Positions 36,135 to 48,624 are shown, counted from the first letter of the stretch. The stretch is DNA of 64,000 nucleotides from Polytrichum commune (GCA_950295325.1 OX485803.1:31983554-32047553); one strand, 5' to 3'. The notes: generated by a model not told the origin, from the letters alone. Program-made: numbers and translations.

Positions 36135-38589
36135 GTATGAACCTCAAGTCGATGAAAACATATATGCACTAGAAATTAGGGGTAGTCATCGTGAGCTAGC
36201 GAAGGCAGCAAGTGCGGGCATGTCGAAGCACTGACCATCCAAAGGGTGGTCACAATGACACCGTCGGAAGGGGAACGGAACAAGACTGCCGCAGCATTAA
36301 CCTACCATCGTTCTTCGCATTACAACAAATCTTAGAACTAGGGTTTTCCTCCGCATACGAGGATTTCACTCAGCGGTCAGGGTTGCAGCCACGAGTTGGA
36401 GAGGGGGAGAGACTCGAGGGAAGGGCAGTGGTAGCCCAGTGGAGAGGTCTGAGGTGAGGTCTAAAAGATTCATTTTGTGGTAATCTGATATGGGGGTCGT
36501 CCTGTGAGAGTTTTCAAGTGAGGTATAAGAGGTAATTTTTGAGCCTATTTTGGGGTCCTCCTTACAGAGGTCCGAAGTGAGTGCCCTAGGGCTCTGTCGG
36601 ATCCGACAGACCGTGGAGAGCCCACTAAAGAACCTCGCAAATGTTTTTTATGTGGTATAAATTTAATTTGAGGGTGCCTTTGAGAGCGGTCTGAAGTGAG
36701 GTCTGAGAGGTGTTTTTTTTTGTTTTTAAGTAGAGTGGTATAATGTGGTCGAATAAGATTTGAATGTGATATGTGGTTAGGGTGCTAGTTTGAGAGCTCC
36801 AAAGGGGGGCTTAGAGGTTGGCTATAGTTGAAATCCATTTGACTTTGCTTTCGGACAGGGCTGAAGTGAGGGCTAGTATGGTTGGATTTTATGAATTTTT
36901 TGTTTAGGGTGCAAGTGGTAGAGCTCCAAAGGGAGGGCCCTTCGCCTCTGTCGGATCCGACAGCCCAAGGGTAGCCACCTTGGGGACCTCTCAAGTTTTT
37001 TTTTTTTGCTTCAATTTGGGCTGAGGTGAGGGCTGACGTGAGGGCTGGGATGGTTTTTTTTTAAAATTTCTAGCTAATGTGCTTGTGGGAGAGGGCTTAG
37101 GGGGCCTTAGAGGTTGTCTTTTTGTTGAAATAGATTTGATTTTGATTATGGGCTCGGGCTTATGTGAGGGCTTGTATGGTTGTATTTTGTGAGATTTCTA
37201 GTTAGGGTTCAAATGAAAGAGCTGTGAAGGGGGGCTTGCGAGGTAAGTTCTGGTTGAAGAAGATTTGATTTTGATTATGGATGAGGGCTGATGTGAGGGC
37301 TTGTATGGTTGTTTTATGTGAAATTTCTGGTTAGGGTGCAAATGAGAGAGCTTTGAAGGGGGGTTGAGAGGTTAGTTCTGGTTGAAGAAGATTTGATTTT
37401 GCTTATGGGTGAGGGCTGATGTGAGGGCTTGCATGGTTGTACTATGTGAAATTCCTGGTTAGGGTGCAAATGAGAGAGTTGTGAAGGGGGGTTGAGAGGT
37501 TAGTTCTGGTTGAAGAAGATTTGATTTTGCTTATGGGTGAGGGCTGATGTGAGGGCTTGTATGGTTTTTTTTTTGAATTTCTGGTTAGTTGCTAATGAGA
37601 GAGCTTTGAAGGGGGGCTTGAGAGGTTAGATCTGGTTGAAATAGATTTGATTGTGCTTATGGGCTCGGGCTGATGTAAGGTCTTGTATGGTTGTATTCTG
37701 TGAGATTTCTAGTTAGGGTTCAAATGAGAGAGCTTTGAAGGGGGGCTTAGAGGCTTCGAATTTGTTGAAATTGATTTGATTTTGGTTATGGATGAGGGCT
37801 GAGGTGAGGGCTTGTATGGTTTTAATTTTTGAATTTCAGGTTAAGGTGCTAGTGGGAGAGCTCCAAAGGGAGGGCCCTGGGCCTCTGTCGGATCCGACAG
37901 CCCCAGGGTAGCCACCTTGGGGACCTCTCAAGATTTTTTTTTTTTGCTTCAATTGGGCTGAGGTGAGGGCTGAGGTGAGGGCTGGGATGTTTTTTTTTCC
38001 AAATTTTCTAGCTAAGGTGCTTGTGGGGAAGGGGTTAGGGGGGGTTAGATGTATTCATTTTATTGAAATCGATTTGATTTTGCATATGGGCTCGGGCTGA
38101 TGTGAGGGCTTGTATGGTTGTATAATGTTTGAATTTCTGGTTAGGGGGCTAATGAGAGAGGTTTGAAGGGGGGGCTTAGAGGCTTGTTTTTAGTTGAAAT
38201 TGATTTGATTTTGGTTATGGATGAGGGTTGAGGTGAGGGCTTGTGTGGTTTTAATTTTTGAATTTCTGGTTAAGGTGCTAGTGGGAGAGCTCCAAAGGGA
38301 GGGCCCTGGGCCTCTGTCGGATCCGACAGCCCCAGGGTAGCCACCTTGGGGACCTCTCAAGATATTGTTTTTGCTTCAATTTGGGCTGAGGTGAGGGCTG
38401 ACGTGAGGGCTGGGATGTTTTCTTTTTCAAATTTTCTAGCTAAGGTGCTTGTGGGGAAGGGGTTAGGGGGGGTTAGGGGGGGTTAGATGTATTCATTTTA
38501 TTGAAATCGATTTGATTTTGCATATGGGCTCGGGCTGATGTGAGGGCTTGTATGGTTGTATAATGTTTGAATTTCTGGTTAGGGGGCTA

Positions 38590-40143
38590 TGTGAGCCCAA
38601 AATGGTGCCCACATGTGGTGATTAACTCTTCGAAACCAATTTTTGTTTGACTTTGATGTGTTATGATTATTCACAAAACATAAAAAGAGTGAAGTGTGGT
38701 TTGGATTTAAGTTTAGGCATTAGAATGTGTTGTGTAGTTATTTCAAGGTTTGATTTCAATAAGAGGATGCCTTGATTATGTGAGTAGGGGGTAAGGTGAG
38801 GCAAGGTGAGCTCCGCGGGTTAAATGCCCACTTTTGGATCCACCTTGGTAGTTTAGGAGGAAGGAAGCTTGGTGGAAGGGGATTAGTCCCTACTTTGAAG
38901 GTGAAGGTTAAGGGATTGTGATTGGAGGTGCTAATCCTCCCACCCTATCCTCACTTCTCTCTCCCTCTCTCCCTCTCTCCCTCTTTGCTACTTAAGGTGT
39001 TTTTTCTCTCATTTGCCTCTCTCTCCATCAAGCGCTCTCAAGGGAGCAAGCTCTTAAGAGCTTGAGCCACGTGTGTGGTTTATTAGTTTTTAGTGAAGTC
39101 AATTGGATAACTCTCTCTCTCAATACCTCCCAAGTGAGTGAGCTCTTAGGAGTAGGGTTGCATGTGTTGATTAGTTAGTAGTTAGTGAAACTAGAATGTT
39201 AGATTAGTTCATTAGGAGCAAGGGAAAGGAAAGAGTAAGAGAAACTTAGAAAACATTTGGTTAGTGAATGAAGGGGGTTGTGTTAAGGCGCAACTAGTAG
39301 GGGGTTACTCATTCGGGTAATTGAAGGCCTCGGCCACTGGGTGTAGTTCTGGTTACAGGCAGCAAGGCCTCGGCCACTGGTTGTAGTTCTGGTTACAGGC
39401 AGCAAGGCCTCGGCCACTGGTTGTAGTTCTGGTTACAAGCAGCAAGGCCTCGGCCACTGGTTGAGTTCTGGTTACAGGCAGCAAGGCCTCGGCCACTGGT
39501 GGAGTTCTGGTTACAGGCAGCAAGGCCTCGGCCACTGGTGGAGTTCTGGTTACTCGGCAGCAAGGCCTCGGCCACTGGTTGGAGTTCTGGTTACCGGCAG
39601 CAAGGCCTAGGCCAACTGGCTTGGAGTTGCTTAACAACAAACTACCGTTAAGGATTATTAGGGGTTAGCAAGGCTACACCCAATTAGTGGGTGTTAGCAT
39701 ATAGAAAAAAACTAGGTTACATTAGACCATTTTAGGGGTGGATAAGTAGTTAGACCTATTAGGCTAGTTGTGCTACGTGTGGGATTGTATGAGTGTGTGT
39801 AGCCGTTGAGTAAAGTGTTTTTCAACACTTGAAGCTCCCGGTCAAAATAACTCACTTGCACTATTAATGGAGAAGGTGGAAGACTCTTGCGATGACAAGG
39901 AAAAGGGAGTGAAGGTTAAACAAGCAAGGGGAATGTCCTTAAGGGCATGTGTGGCTAAAGCCGCGGGGTGGACTCTTGAGAAGGCCACCTCTAGCACGAG
40001 CCAAGAGGCTAACATTAATAAAACACGATGAGTGAAAACAATATGCTTTCTTTGTACATGGTTCAAGGTTGTAAGAGATACGTGTGATTCTCAAAGCCAT
40101 CACCCGGACTAGGACGCTTAAGGGTGGTGGATTTGGCCTCACA
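38590..40143. mobile_element. Solo LTR 1 (1,554 bp)
   Basis: The insertion starts TGTGAGCCC and ends GGCCTCACA, with 5-bp target duplications GGCTA at 38,585-38,589 and 40,144-40,148. Removing it restores the array phrase GGGGGCTAATGAGAGAGG. TG...CA ends, 5-bp duplications and absence of internal coding sequence or a second LTR copy identify a solo LTR left by recombination of an LTR retrotransposon. It contains a CT-rich tract (about 38,940-39,020) and a 39-bp tandem repeat. Confidence 0.88.
39330..39612 (+). repeat. ~39-bp tandem repeat inside solo LTR 1, about seven units
   Basis: Units of AAGGCCTCGGCCACTGG followed by TTGTAGTTCTGGTTAC and a CAGGCAGC spacer repeat with minor changes. AGGCCTCGGCC is itself near-palindromic. 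The apparent 60-95-residue frames here are by-products of the repeat. Confidence 0.85.
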
Positions 40144-41081
40144 GGCTAATGAGAGAGGTTTGAAGGGGGGCTTAGAGGCTTGTTTTTAGTTGAAATTGAT
40201 TTGATTTTGGATATGGATAAGGGTTGAGGTGAGGGCTTGTATGGTTTTAATTTTTGAATTTCTCGTTAGGGGGCTAATGAGAGGTTTGAAGGGGGGCTTA
40301 GAGGCTTGTTTTTAGTTGAAATTGATTTGATTTTGGTTATGGATGGGGGCTGAGGTGAGGGCTTGTATGGTTTTAATTTTTGAATTTATGGTTAAGGTGC
40401 TAGTGGGAGAGCTCCAAAGGGAGGGCCCTGGGCCTCTGTCGGATCCGACAGCCCATTGGAAGCCATCTTGGGGACCTCTCAATTTATTTATTTTGTTTCA
40501 ATTTGGTCTCAGGTGAGGGCTTGTATGGTTTTAATTTCTGAATTTTCTAGCTAAGGTGCTTGTGGGAGAGCTCCAAAGGGAGGGCCCTAGGCCTTTGTCG
40601 GATCCGACAACCCATTGGTGGCCACCTTGGGGACCTCTCAAGATATTTTTTTTTGCTTCAATTTGGTATGGATGAGGGCTGAGGTGAGGGCTTGTATGGT
40701 TTTAAATTCCGAATTTTCTAGCTAAGGTGCTTGTGGGAGAGCTCCAAAGGGAGGGCCCTAGGCCTTTGTCGGATCCGACAGCCCATTGGAAGCCATCTTG
40801 GGGACCTCTCAATTTATTTATTTTGTTTCAATTTGGTCTCAGGTGAGGGCTGATGTGAGGGCATGTATGGTTTTAATTTTTGAATTTTCTAGCTAAGGTG
40901 CTTGTGGGAGAGCTCCAAAGGGAGGGCCCTAGGCCTCTGTCGGATCCGACAGCCCATTGGAAGCCATCTTGGGGACCTCTCAATTTATTTATTTTGTTTC
41001 AATTTGGTCTCAGGTGAGGGCTGAGGTGAGGGCTTGTATGGTTTTAATTTCTGAATTTTCTAGCTAAGGTGCTTGTGGGAG

Positions 41082-42053
41082 TGTCGCAACCCTTGCTAGG
41101 TCCCTTAATAATCTTGCCAATTTTCGTTTCTAGCAAAGGTTACGAGCGCTAACCCTTCGCATTCCGCCATGCTAATGGATAGCTCCTCTTACCCCGGACC
41201 AATAGTTCATAGGAGGGAACCAACCCTCCTACTTTGCTTTCGGGACTCACCCCTTAATCGGTAACCCATTTCCCCAATGTGGACTTCCATCCATGGAAGT
41301 CCAATCCTATGTTGATCATCGCGTTGCCGGAGCAACACTACAACAACCCGAAGCATACTAGGCAACTATGGCCTCACAATAGGCCAAAGCCCATGGAGGC
41401 CTTGCCGTTCGGCCTCGGGTGGGTGAGGCCACACCACCTCACCCATATAAGCCTCTAGGACTTCACGCGGGGCGCCTACCCCACCGTCAACCAACCTCTT
41501 GTCTCTCTACCAAGAGTTGGGGCCAAGTGGACATTTTCCTTTAGCTGCTGGGCCTAGAACCCCCCAGCAGCTTCAGACCATCATAACTTCCTTGTATGAT
41601 GTCTGATAATAACAACCAACCACTCCATCTTCATCTACGCTTCACGTAGATGCCGATGGACTCCTCACTTGCCCCATTCGGGCAAGTCCTGAGGAAGTTA
41701 TGCCTGTTTGAACCTTTGCAGTCCCGGGAATCACTCCCAGGCACTGCTGTACCAGGGCGCTGTCCCGGGACAGCGCCCCACTCAAATGGCCATAACTCCT
41801 AGCTCACACCTCCGATTGAGGTGTTCTTGAGCTTTCTAGAATCACCACGCCATGAGCTACGCATAACTCATGGCCTTACCCTTGTGCCTCCTAGTCTTCG
41901 TGGGTGGGAGGCGTTCCCAACGCCCGGGGCCCTCACCCACACTAGGATCACTTGGGCCCTCTCACCAACGGCGCCACAAGTCCCGGGTGTCACTCCGGGG
42001 TCCCCCTTGTGCCCATGGTGTTTCGGGCACTCCTCATGGAGAGGTGCGCGACA
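41082..42053. mobile_element. Solo LTR 2 (972 bp)
   Basis: Starts TGTCGCAACCC and ends GTGCGCGACA, with GGGAG target duplications at 41,077-41,081 and 42,054-42,058. Without it the array reads CTTGTGGGAGAGCTCC, as in its other copies. Termini TGTCGC/GCGACA are inverted repeats. No protein-coding domain inside. Confidence 0.88.
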
Positions 42054-42158
42054 GGGAGAGCTCCAAAGGGAGGCCCTAGGCCTCTGTCGGATCCGACAGC
42101 CCATTGGTGGCCACCTTGGGGACCTCTCAAGATTTTTTTTTTGCTTCAATTTGGTATG

Positions 42159-44048
42159 TGTAAACGCAATTTTTGGGCTATCGCCTAGCTGGAGAGCTAC
42201 CATTTTCAAATTAGTGACAATTAGCGGCAATAGTCGATTAAAGGCAAATCACCAGTGTGAAACGAGGGCGATAGTCGCTCCTAGGCGGTTGCAACTGCCT
42301 TCACCTCCCCCGCCGATAATGAGGAGGCTGACCATCGCCAAGACAGGCTATTTTCCATTTGATAGAATCTGACATAGTCTCCACTTAGGATAGCAATAGG
42401 CTTTAGCAGTATCAGATCTCAGTGATTGAGACTGAGTGCAATTAGTCTTTCTCCGAGAGGGAGAAGCAGCAATAGACGTGTGAGAACTGAGTGATTCAGT
42501 CTCAGGCAATGTGACATTTGAATATGAGTAAAGTTTCATTTCAATGAGCAATAGTCTTGTGTGTGTGTGATGTGATTGTGATGTGGTCGTCTGAGACTGA
42601 GGCAATTTATCTTGGGTTGAATTGAGTCTATAGTAGTAGCAAGCAGTAAAGTGTGTGTGCTTTGATATGAAAGAGAGATGTGAGGCCAAGTATATCTTGA
42701 GAGATTCAGGCAATAGCCGTGAACACTGAGAGAGATGTATCATCCGCCGAGAGGGCGAGGAACTTTGTAATCGAGTCTGGGAGTTGCAATGGTTGAGGTC
42801 GGACTATGGCCATCGTCTTGTGAGTGAGTCGTGTCAATGAAGCAAAGGCTGATTGCCGAGAAAGAAGGGCAATAGTCTAGTGGAAGGAGGAGTCGGAGTT
42901 TGAATATGGCCATAGACATGAGAGAGACTTCTCTCAGCCTGGTGCACAGGTTAAAGACTATTTGCCTGAGAGAAGGACAAAGGCAATGGCCGCAAGAAGG
43001 ACAGAGAAGTGTTGGCAATTAGGCAGGGAGTGGTAGAGTCTTGGAAGCCTGTAACTTCCGTGAGGCAAGGCCCGGGCAATAGGCTGTGTCGAGAGAAGCC
43101 TGTGAGGGTAAATAGTCGAGGTTAGGGCCATCGCCTGCTCGGACAGAGAGCCGAAGCGTCGAGGAAGGGCTATCGCCTGAGTCCCTTGGCTATCACCCGT
43201 CTGTTACAAAGAGACTATGAGGGAGAGTTGAGAGAGTAACGTCCTGTAGGGCTATAGGCTTAGCAGGTGTCGTCCCTGAGAGAGAAGAGAGAAAAAGAAC
43301 AGAGAGGCCGCTCATGGGAGCATAGCCAAAGGCCTACTCTGAGACATTACCTGGCATGTAGCCATTGCAGTGGCTGCAGAGACGAGACGAGTTATTGCAG
43401 GCGTGAGCTGCAAAAGACATTACCATTTCAGGAAAGAGAAATTGCCTACTTAGTGTAAGACATTGCCAAAGGCTAATACTTTCGAGCTTAAAATGTAATT
43501 AGACCTTAATCAAGGAATATCACCTACATTGTTGATGCATTGATTATATATAATGCTGTGGGGATTTGTGTGGACAAGTTGCCAATCAGTTGAAGATGAA
43601 GATGATGATTACAGTCTTGTGAAGATGGGCCGAATGCCTGTAAGTTAAATTAAGATGAATTAATTCGAAGTTATTGCAAAACTCAATTCTTGTTATGCAA
43701 AGATGATGTGGTTACAAAAAGACATTACCCCGGACTTCGGTCCTGACGAATTGCCAAGGACTACTTGCCAAGCTTTTGAGCTTCACGACTGAAATAGGTC
43801 AAAGACATAGAGTGATAGAAACTTTCCCTAAAGATAGGACAGAATCACTTTTGATGGAGGAAGCACAAGGAACCATAAGAGTGGGGAATAAGTGGAATTA
43901 AGAAGGAATGAAGGAAGAAAGATCCTAAGTTGTTATTATAATCCTTAAATCCAATGTGACATTAACCCTTATAGACACTATCTCAGTCTTCCTGGAGACT
44001 TTGTTCCCTGGGTTTTGTTGTTTTGAACCATAGCAAAAACTTACTACA
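42159..44048. mobile_element. Solo LTR 3 (1,890 bp)
   Basis: Starts TGTAAACGC and ends TTACTACA, with GTATG duplications at 42,154-42,158 and 44,049-44,053. Excision restores TTTGGTATGGATGAGGGC as in the neighbouring array unit at about 40,666. The inside is rich in short phrases such as GGCAATAG and AGAGAGA without a convincing frame. A long LTR without internal region is the simplest reading; a small non-autonomous element is possible. Confidence 0.82.
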
Positions 44049-44529
44049 GTATGGATGAGGGCTGAGGTGAGGGCTTGTATGGTTTTAAATTCCGAATTTT
44101 CTAGCTAAGGTGCTTGTGGGAGAGCTCCAAAGGGAGGGCCCTAGGCCTCTGTCGGATCCGACAGCCCATTGGAAGCCATCTTGGGGACCTCTCAATTTAT
44201 TTATTTTGTTTCAATTTGGTCTCAGGTGAGGGCTGAGGTGAGGGCTTGTATGGTTTTAATTTCTGAATTTTCTAGCTAAGGTGCTTGTGGGAGAGCTCCA
44301 AAGGGAGGGCCCTAGGCCTCTGTCGGATCCGACAGCCCATTGGAAGCCACCTTGGGGACCTCTCAATTTATTTATTTTGTTTCAATTTGGTCTCAGGTGA
44401 AGGCTGGGGTGAGGGCTTGTATGGTTTTAAATTCTGATTTTTCAAGCTAAGGTGCTTGTGGGAGAGCTCCAAAGGGAGGGCCCTAGGCCTCTGTTGGATC
44501 CGACAGCCCATTGGAAGCCATCTTGGGGA

Positions 44530-44727
44530 CCCAACAGCTTCAGACCATCATAACTTTCTTGTATGATGTCTGATTTGAACAACCAACCACTCCATCTTCA
44601 TCTATGCTTCACGTAGATGCCGATGGACTCCTCACTTGACCCATTCAGGCAAGTATTGACGACGTTATGCCTGTTTGAACCTTGGCAGTCCCGGGAATCA
44701 CTCCCAGGCACTGCTGGACCAGGGCTC
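44530..44727 (+). repeat. Fragment of solo LTR 2 fused into the palindrome array
   Basis: This stretch (CAGCTTCAGACCATCATAAC to GGCACTGCTGGACCAGG) matches the inside of solo LTR 2 at about 41,570-41,755. It has no LTR ends or target duplication. It joins array sequence directly at both sides, entering after GGGGACC and leaving into GCTCTGTCGG. This suggests unequal crossover or gene conversion between array units. Confidence 0.75.
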
Positions 44728-45704
44728 TGTCGGATCCGACAGCCCATTGGTGGCCACCTTGGGGACCTCTCAAGATTTTCTTTTTTGCTTCAATTTGGTA
44801 TGGATGAGGGCTGAGGTGAGAGCTTGTATGGTTTTAAATTCTGAATTTTCTAGCTAAGGTGCTTGTGGGAGAGCTCCAAAGGGAGGGCCCTAGGCCTTTG
44901 TCGGATCCGACAACCCATTGGAAGCCATCTTGGGGACCTCTCAATTTATTTATTTTGTTTCAATTTGGTCTCAGGTGAGGCCTGAGGTGAGGGCTTGTAT
45001 GGTTTTTTTTCCAAATTTTCTAGCTAATGTGCTTGTGGGAGAGGGCTTAGGGGGCTTAGAGGTTTGTTGTTTGTTTAATTTGATTTGATTTTGCTTATGG
45101 TTGAGGGCTATTGTGAGGGCTTTTTGGGTTGTATTTTGTGAAATCTCGGGTTAGGGTGCTAATGAGAGAGGTTTGAAGGGGGCCTAAGAGGTTAGTTTTT
45201 AGTTGAAATTGATTTGATTTTGCTTTGAGAAAGGGTTCATGTGTGGGCTTGTTTTGTTTTATTTCGTGAATTTTCTGGTTAGGGGGCTAGTGGGAGAGGG
45301 CTTAGGGGGGCTTTGAGGTTTTCTTTTTGTTGAAATAGATTTGATTTAGCTTATGGGCTCGGGCAGATGTGAGGGCTTGGATGGTTTTTTTTCTGGAATT
45401 TCTGGTTAAGTTGCTAGTGGGAGAACTTTGAAGGGGGGCTTAGAGGTTTGCTTTGGTTGAAATTGATTTGCCTTTGCTTATGGGTGAGGGCGGGTATGGT
45501 TTTTTTTTTAATTTCCTAGCTAGTGTGCTAGTGGGAGCGGGCTGAAGTGATGGCTTGAGAGGTTTGTTTTAGTTGCAAATGATTTGACTTTGCTTTTGGG
45601 AGAGGTCAAATGGGGTCCCACTTCGGGACCTTTTAAAGTGGTCATTCTTATGCATATTTTGTTCATTTGGTTGGTCCTCACCTTTGTAACTAATTGCTTC
45701 TCAG

Positions 45705-46995
45705 GAGATCATTGAGATGGTGGGGGATGCAAAGTCTTTGGATGTTGGGGTTCGCAATGGTGCTAAGTCATCCCTTAGTGTTGAGGAGCATATGGAACAA
45801 GGGTCTCCATTGTCACTTGCTGAAAATATTGGGCTTACACCAGGTAGTAGCGAACCCCATACACCCGAGATGCCACTCTGCGTCTCACCTGCAGAATCGG
45901 ATGTCGGTGTTCGTACAATGGAGTATCGGATTCGTCACAATTTAAAGAAAGATAGCTTCTCAGTTGTTGAGGGCATGAGGATACAACCGGTAGAAAAATC
46001 CTCTATGAGAATCCCCCTCTGCAAGTTGATTCACATGCCATTGGTTCGTCCAACCCTCCGCAGCGACGTTACAAAGCTCATGGCGGCATTTCAATTTGGA
46101 TACCGAGCTGGGTCTGCCACTTTGTACGTGTCTACTACAAATGAGTCTAGAGATAATCGATTTATTTCTGCGAAAGACAGGCGTGAATGGGGAGAGCTTT
46201 GGGTTGCAGAAAATGATAAGTTTGAGTCTTTTCTACGCGCGGATAAGGACTTAATGAGCCTCAGTAGATGTATGTTCTTCGTGTATGATGGTAACCACCG
46301 CTTGCTTGCGTGGAAGAAGTGTATCGAATCAGATCACAAGGACGATGCACTCTGGTATGAGAAGCATGGTTGCCCAGAATGTGTTGTCCTCGATACAACG
46401 GGTGGGCGTGGGGACGTCCTTAACGCAATGCACGACATCAACAAGTAAGTATGTTAGTTTTTTAAATCGTTTTTTCCTTCATTTTTTGATTGGCATCTAA
46501 TGGCATTTGTCTCAACCGCAACAGGGCTAACCAGACCGCTCACGTTAAAACTAGCCTCGTACACACTCTACACCGCATTCAAAAATACGGTTCATATGAT
46601 CTTAGCTACTACCAGCCATTATTGACCGAGGAGCAATTCCAAGCGTGCAAGAGCAAAGGCCCCAAGAGCCCTTGGTACCCGCTGACCCAAGACCTTATAG
46701 TGTCCTTCATTTTCAATGTAAGTCACTCCAAATTCCTCAACCTTCTACTTCGCATTCATTACTCTTAGTCATGATCTTACAATTTCGAATATATGTTCAG
46801 CAAGAGATAGCCGATGCGGTAGATGAGGCAGCCCAAATCTACAAGGAGGAAGTTCCTCCAGAGGAGCAATCTGGGAACGGGTTGGGTGAGGTATTGGACG
46901 GTGTGATTAAGAAGACGACTGAGGAACTTGGGCACAAGTTTAACAAACAACAATCAATCGCAAACCCCGCCCTTGGAAAACAGTTCCTAGAGGAG
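45705..46995 (+). CDS. Gene A: ParB/Srx-like domain protein, 3' truncated
   Basis: Exons 45,705-46,444, 46,525-46,717 and 46,801-46,995 join with GT-AG borders in compatible phases into 376 open codons. The first exon starts after acceptor TTCTCAG (EIIEMVGDAKSLDV), so coding begins further upstream. Core text: SSMRIPLCKLIHMPLVRPTL, LMAAFQFGYRAGSATLYVS, then CMFFVYDGNHRLLAWKKC, which matches the strand-DG(N/Q)HR-helix signature of ParB/sulfiredoxin-fold proteins, and CVVLDTTGGRGDVLNAMHDIN. The third exon is helical and acidic (DAVDEAAQIYKEEVPPEEQ) and ends at donor GTACGT. The intron then runs into the palindrome array until 48,090, where unrelated sequence begins, so the 3' end is missing. 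The order of strand, DG-x-H motif and Asn-rich helix parallels gene B. Biochemical role unknown; ParB-fold domains bind nucleotides or act as nucleases. Confidence 0.6.
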
Positions 46996-48089
46996 GTACG
47001 TTTTGGTTGAATTAAATTTGAATGTCCTTATGGGAAAGGTCCTTATTGTTGAGGGCTATTGTGAGGGCTTGGATGGTTGTATTTTGTGAAATTTCAGGTT
47101 GGGGGGCTAATGAGAGAGCTTTGAAGGGGCGCTTAGAGGCTTCGAATTTGTTGAAATTGATTTGATTTTGGTTATGGATGAGGGTTGAGGTAAGGGCTTG
47201 TATGGTTTTAATTTTTGAATTTCTGGTTAGGGGGCTAATGAGAGAGGTTTGAAGGGGGACTTAGAGGTTTGTTTTTTGTTAAATTTGATTTGATTTTGCT
47301 TTGCGAAAGGGCTGATGCGTGGGCTCGTATGGTTTTAATTTTTGAATTTCTGGTTAAGGTGCTAGTGGGAGAGCTCCAAAGGGAGGGCCCTGGGCCTCTG
47401 TCGGATCCGACAGCCCCAGGGTAGCCACCTTGGGGACCTCTCAAGATATTTTTTTTTGCTTCAATTTGATCTGAGGTGAGGGCTGCCGTGGGGGCTGGGA
47501 TGGGTTTTTTTTAAATTTTCTAGCTAATGTGCTTGTGGGAGACGGCTTAGGGGGCCTTAGAGGTTTTCTTTTTGTTGTATTTGATTTGATTTAGCTTATT
47601 GTTGAGGGCTATTGTGAGGGCTTGTATGGTTGTATTTTGAGAAATATCTGGTTAGGGTGCTAACCAGAGAGGTTTGAAGGGGGGCCTAAGAGGTTATGGT
47701 GCTTCGAATTTGTTGAAATTGATTTGATTTTGGTTATGAATGAGGGCTGAGGTGAGGGCTCGTATGGTTTTAAATTTTGAATTTCTGGTTAAGGTGCTAG
47801 TGGGAGAGCTCCAAAGGGAGGGCCCTGGGCCTCTGTCGGATCCGACAGCCCCAGGGTAGCCACCTTGGGGACCTCTCATGTTATTTTTTTTTTGCTTCAA
47901 TTTGGTCTGAGGTGAGGGCTGACGTGAGGGTTGGGATGGTTTTTTTTTCGCATTTTCTAGCTAAGGTGCTTCTGGGGGAGGGCTTAGGGGGGCTTAGAGG
48001 TATTCATTTTGTTGAAATCGATTTAATTTAGCTTATTGTTGAGGGCTATTGTGAGGGCTTGTATGGTTGTATTTTGAGAAATTTCTGGT

Positions 48090-48624
48090 TAGAACACTAT
48101 ATTCGTTAAATTGAGACTTTCTCTAGTCTCAAATTAATATATGGATCAAAGAACTTGAAGAGGCCCGAAACTATATTGTCAACAATCTCAATTATATTAT
48201 ATGTTCTAATATCCCAAATCTATGATGTGCGGACATAAGCACATATGGTAGAGCACTCGACACCAACTTCATCAACAAAAACACATTGGGTAGAGCACTT
48301 CAAACAAGTTTCACCCAAAAATATATATAAAATGATTTCTATTATTAGCATGTTCAATAGAATATAGACATTGCAACATACAAAGTGCATGTAATAAATG
48401 CATGTTTCTTCATTCGAGAATATAGTCCCAAGCATAATAATAAGATGAACTTCAATTGCAGCTTGAAATATAGTAAATGGATATTCATCCAACTCCAAAC
48501 AATATAGTATTCGTAAGTTCTACCCAAACTCTGCCCCAATTTTGAAGAGCACACATATGTGTAATTTATATTGCTATAATTACGTATTAAACTATAATCA
48601 TGCTAACACAATCCTACCAACTTC
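48090..48624. other. AT-rich sequence, no gene seen
   Basis: Begins at the abrupt end of the palindrome array and runs to the stop codon of the DUF7869-like gene. It probably holds that gene's 3' untranslated region. Confidence 0.5.

Larger units (their letters stand above)
36460..48090 (+). repeat. Intron-like repeat array with palindrome CTGTCGGATCCGACAG
   Basis: Long G/T-rich repeats built from phrases such as GAGGGCTGAGGTGAGGGC, TGTATGGTTTTAATTT and GAGAGCTCCAAAGGGAGGG. About 16 units contain a 16-bp perfect palindrome CTGTCGGATCCGACAG or close variants, at about 36,593, 36,947, 37,887, 38,314, 40,436, 40,597, 40,768, 40,938, 42,085, 44,149, 44,328, 44,491, 44,727, 44,897, 47,398 and 47,832. 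Two copies (40,597 and 44,897) read TTGTCGGATCCGACAA, changed on both sides so symmetry is kept. The array surrounds the exons of gene A and stops abruptly near 48,090. It is interrupted by three solo LTRs. Confidence 0.88.

Noticed and set aside
39353-39640. Minus-strand frames of 60-95 codons (repeated GRGLAACNQN)
   Set aside because: They are translations of the tandem repeat within solo LTR 1.
42348-43018. Frames inside solo LTR 3
   Set aside because: No domain, composition follows the short repeats of the LTR, and they do not continue to any gag or pol text.
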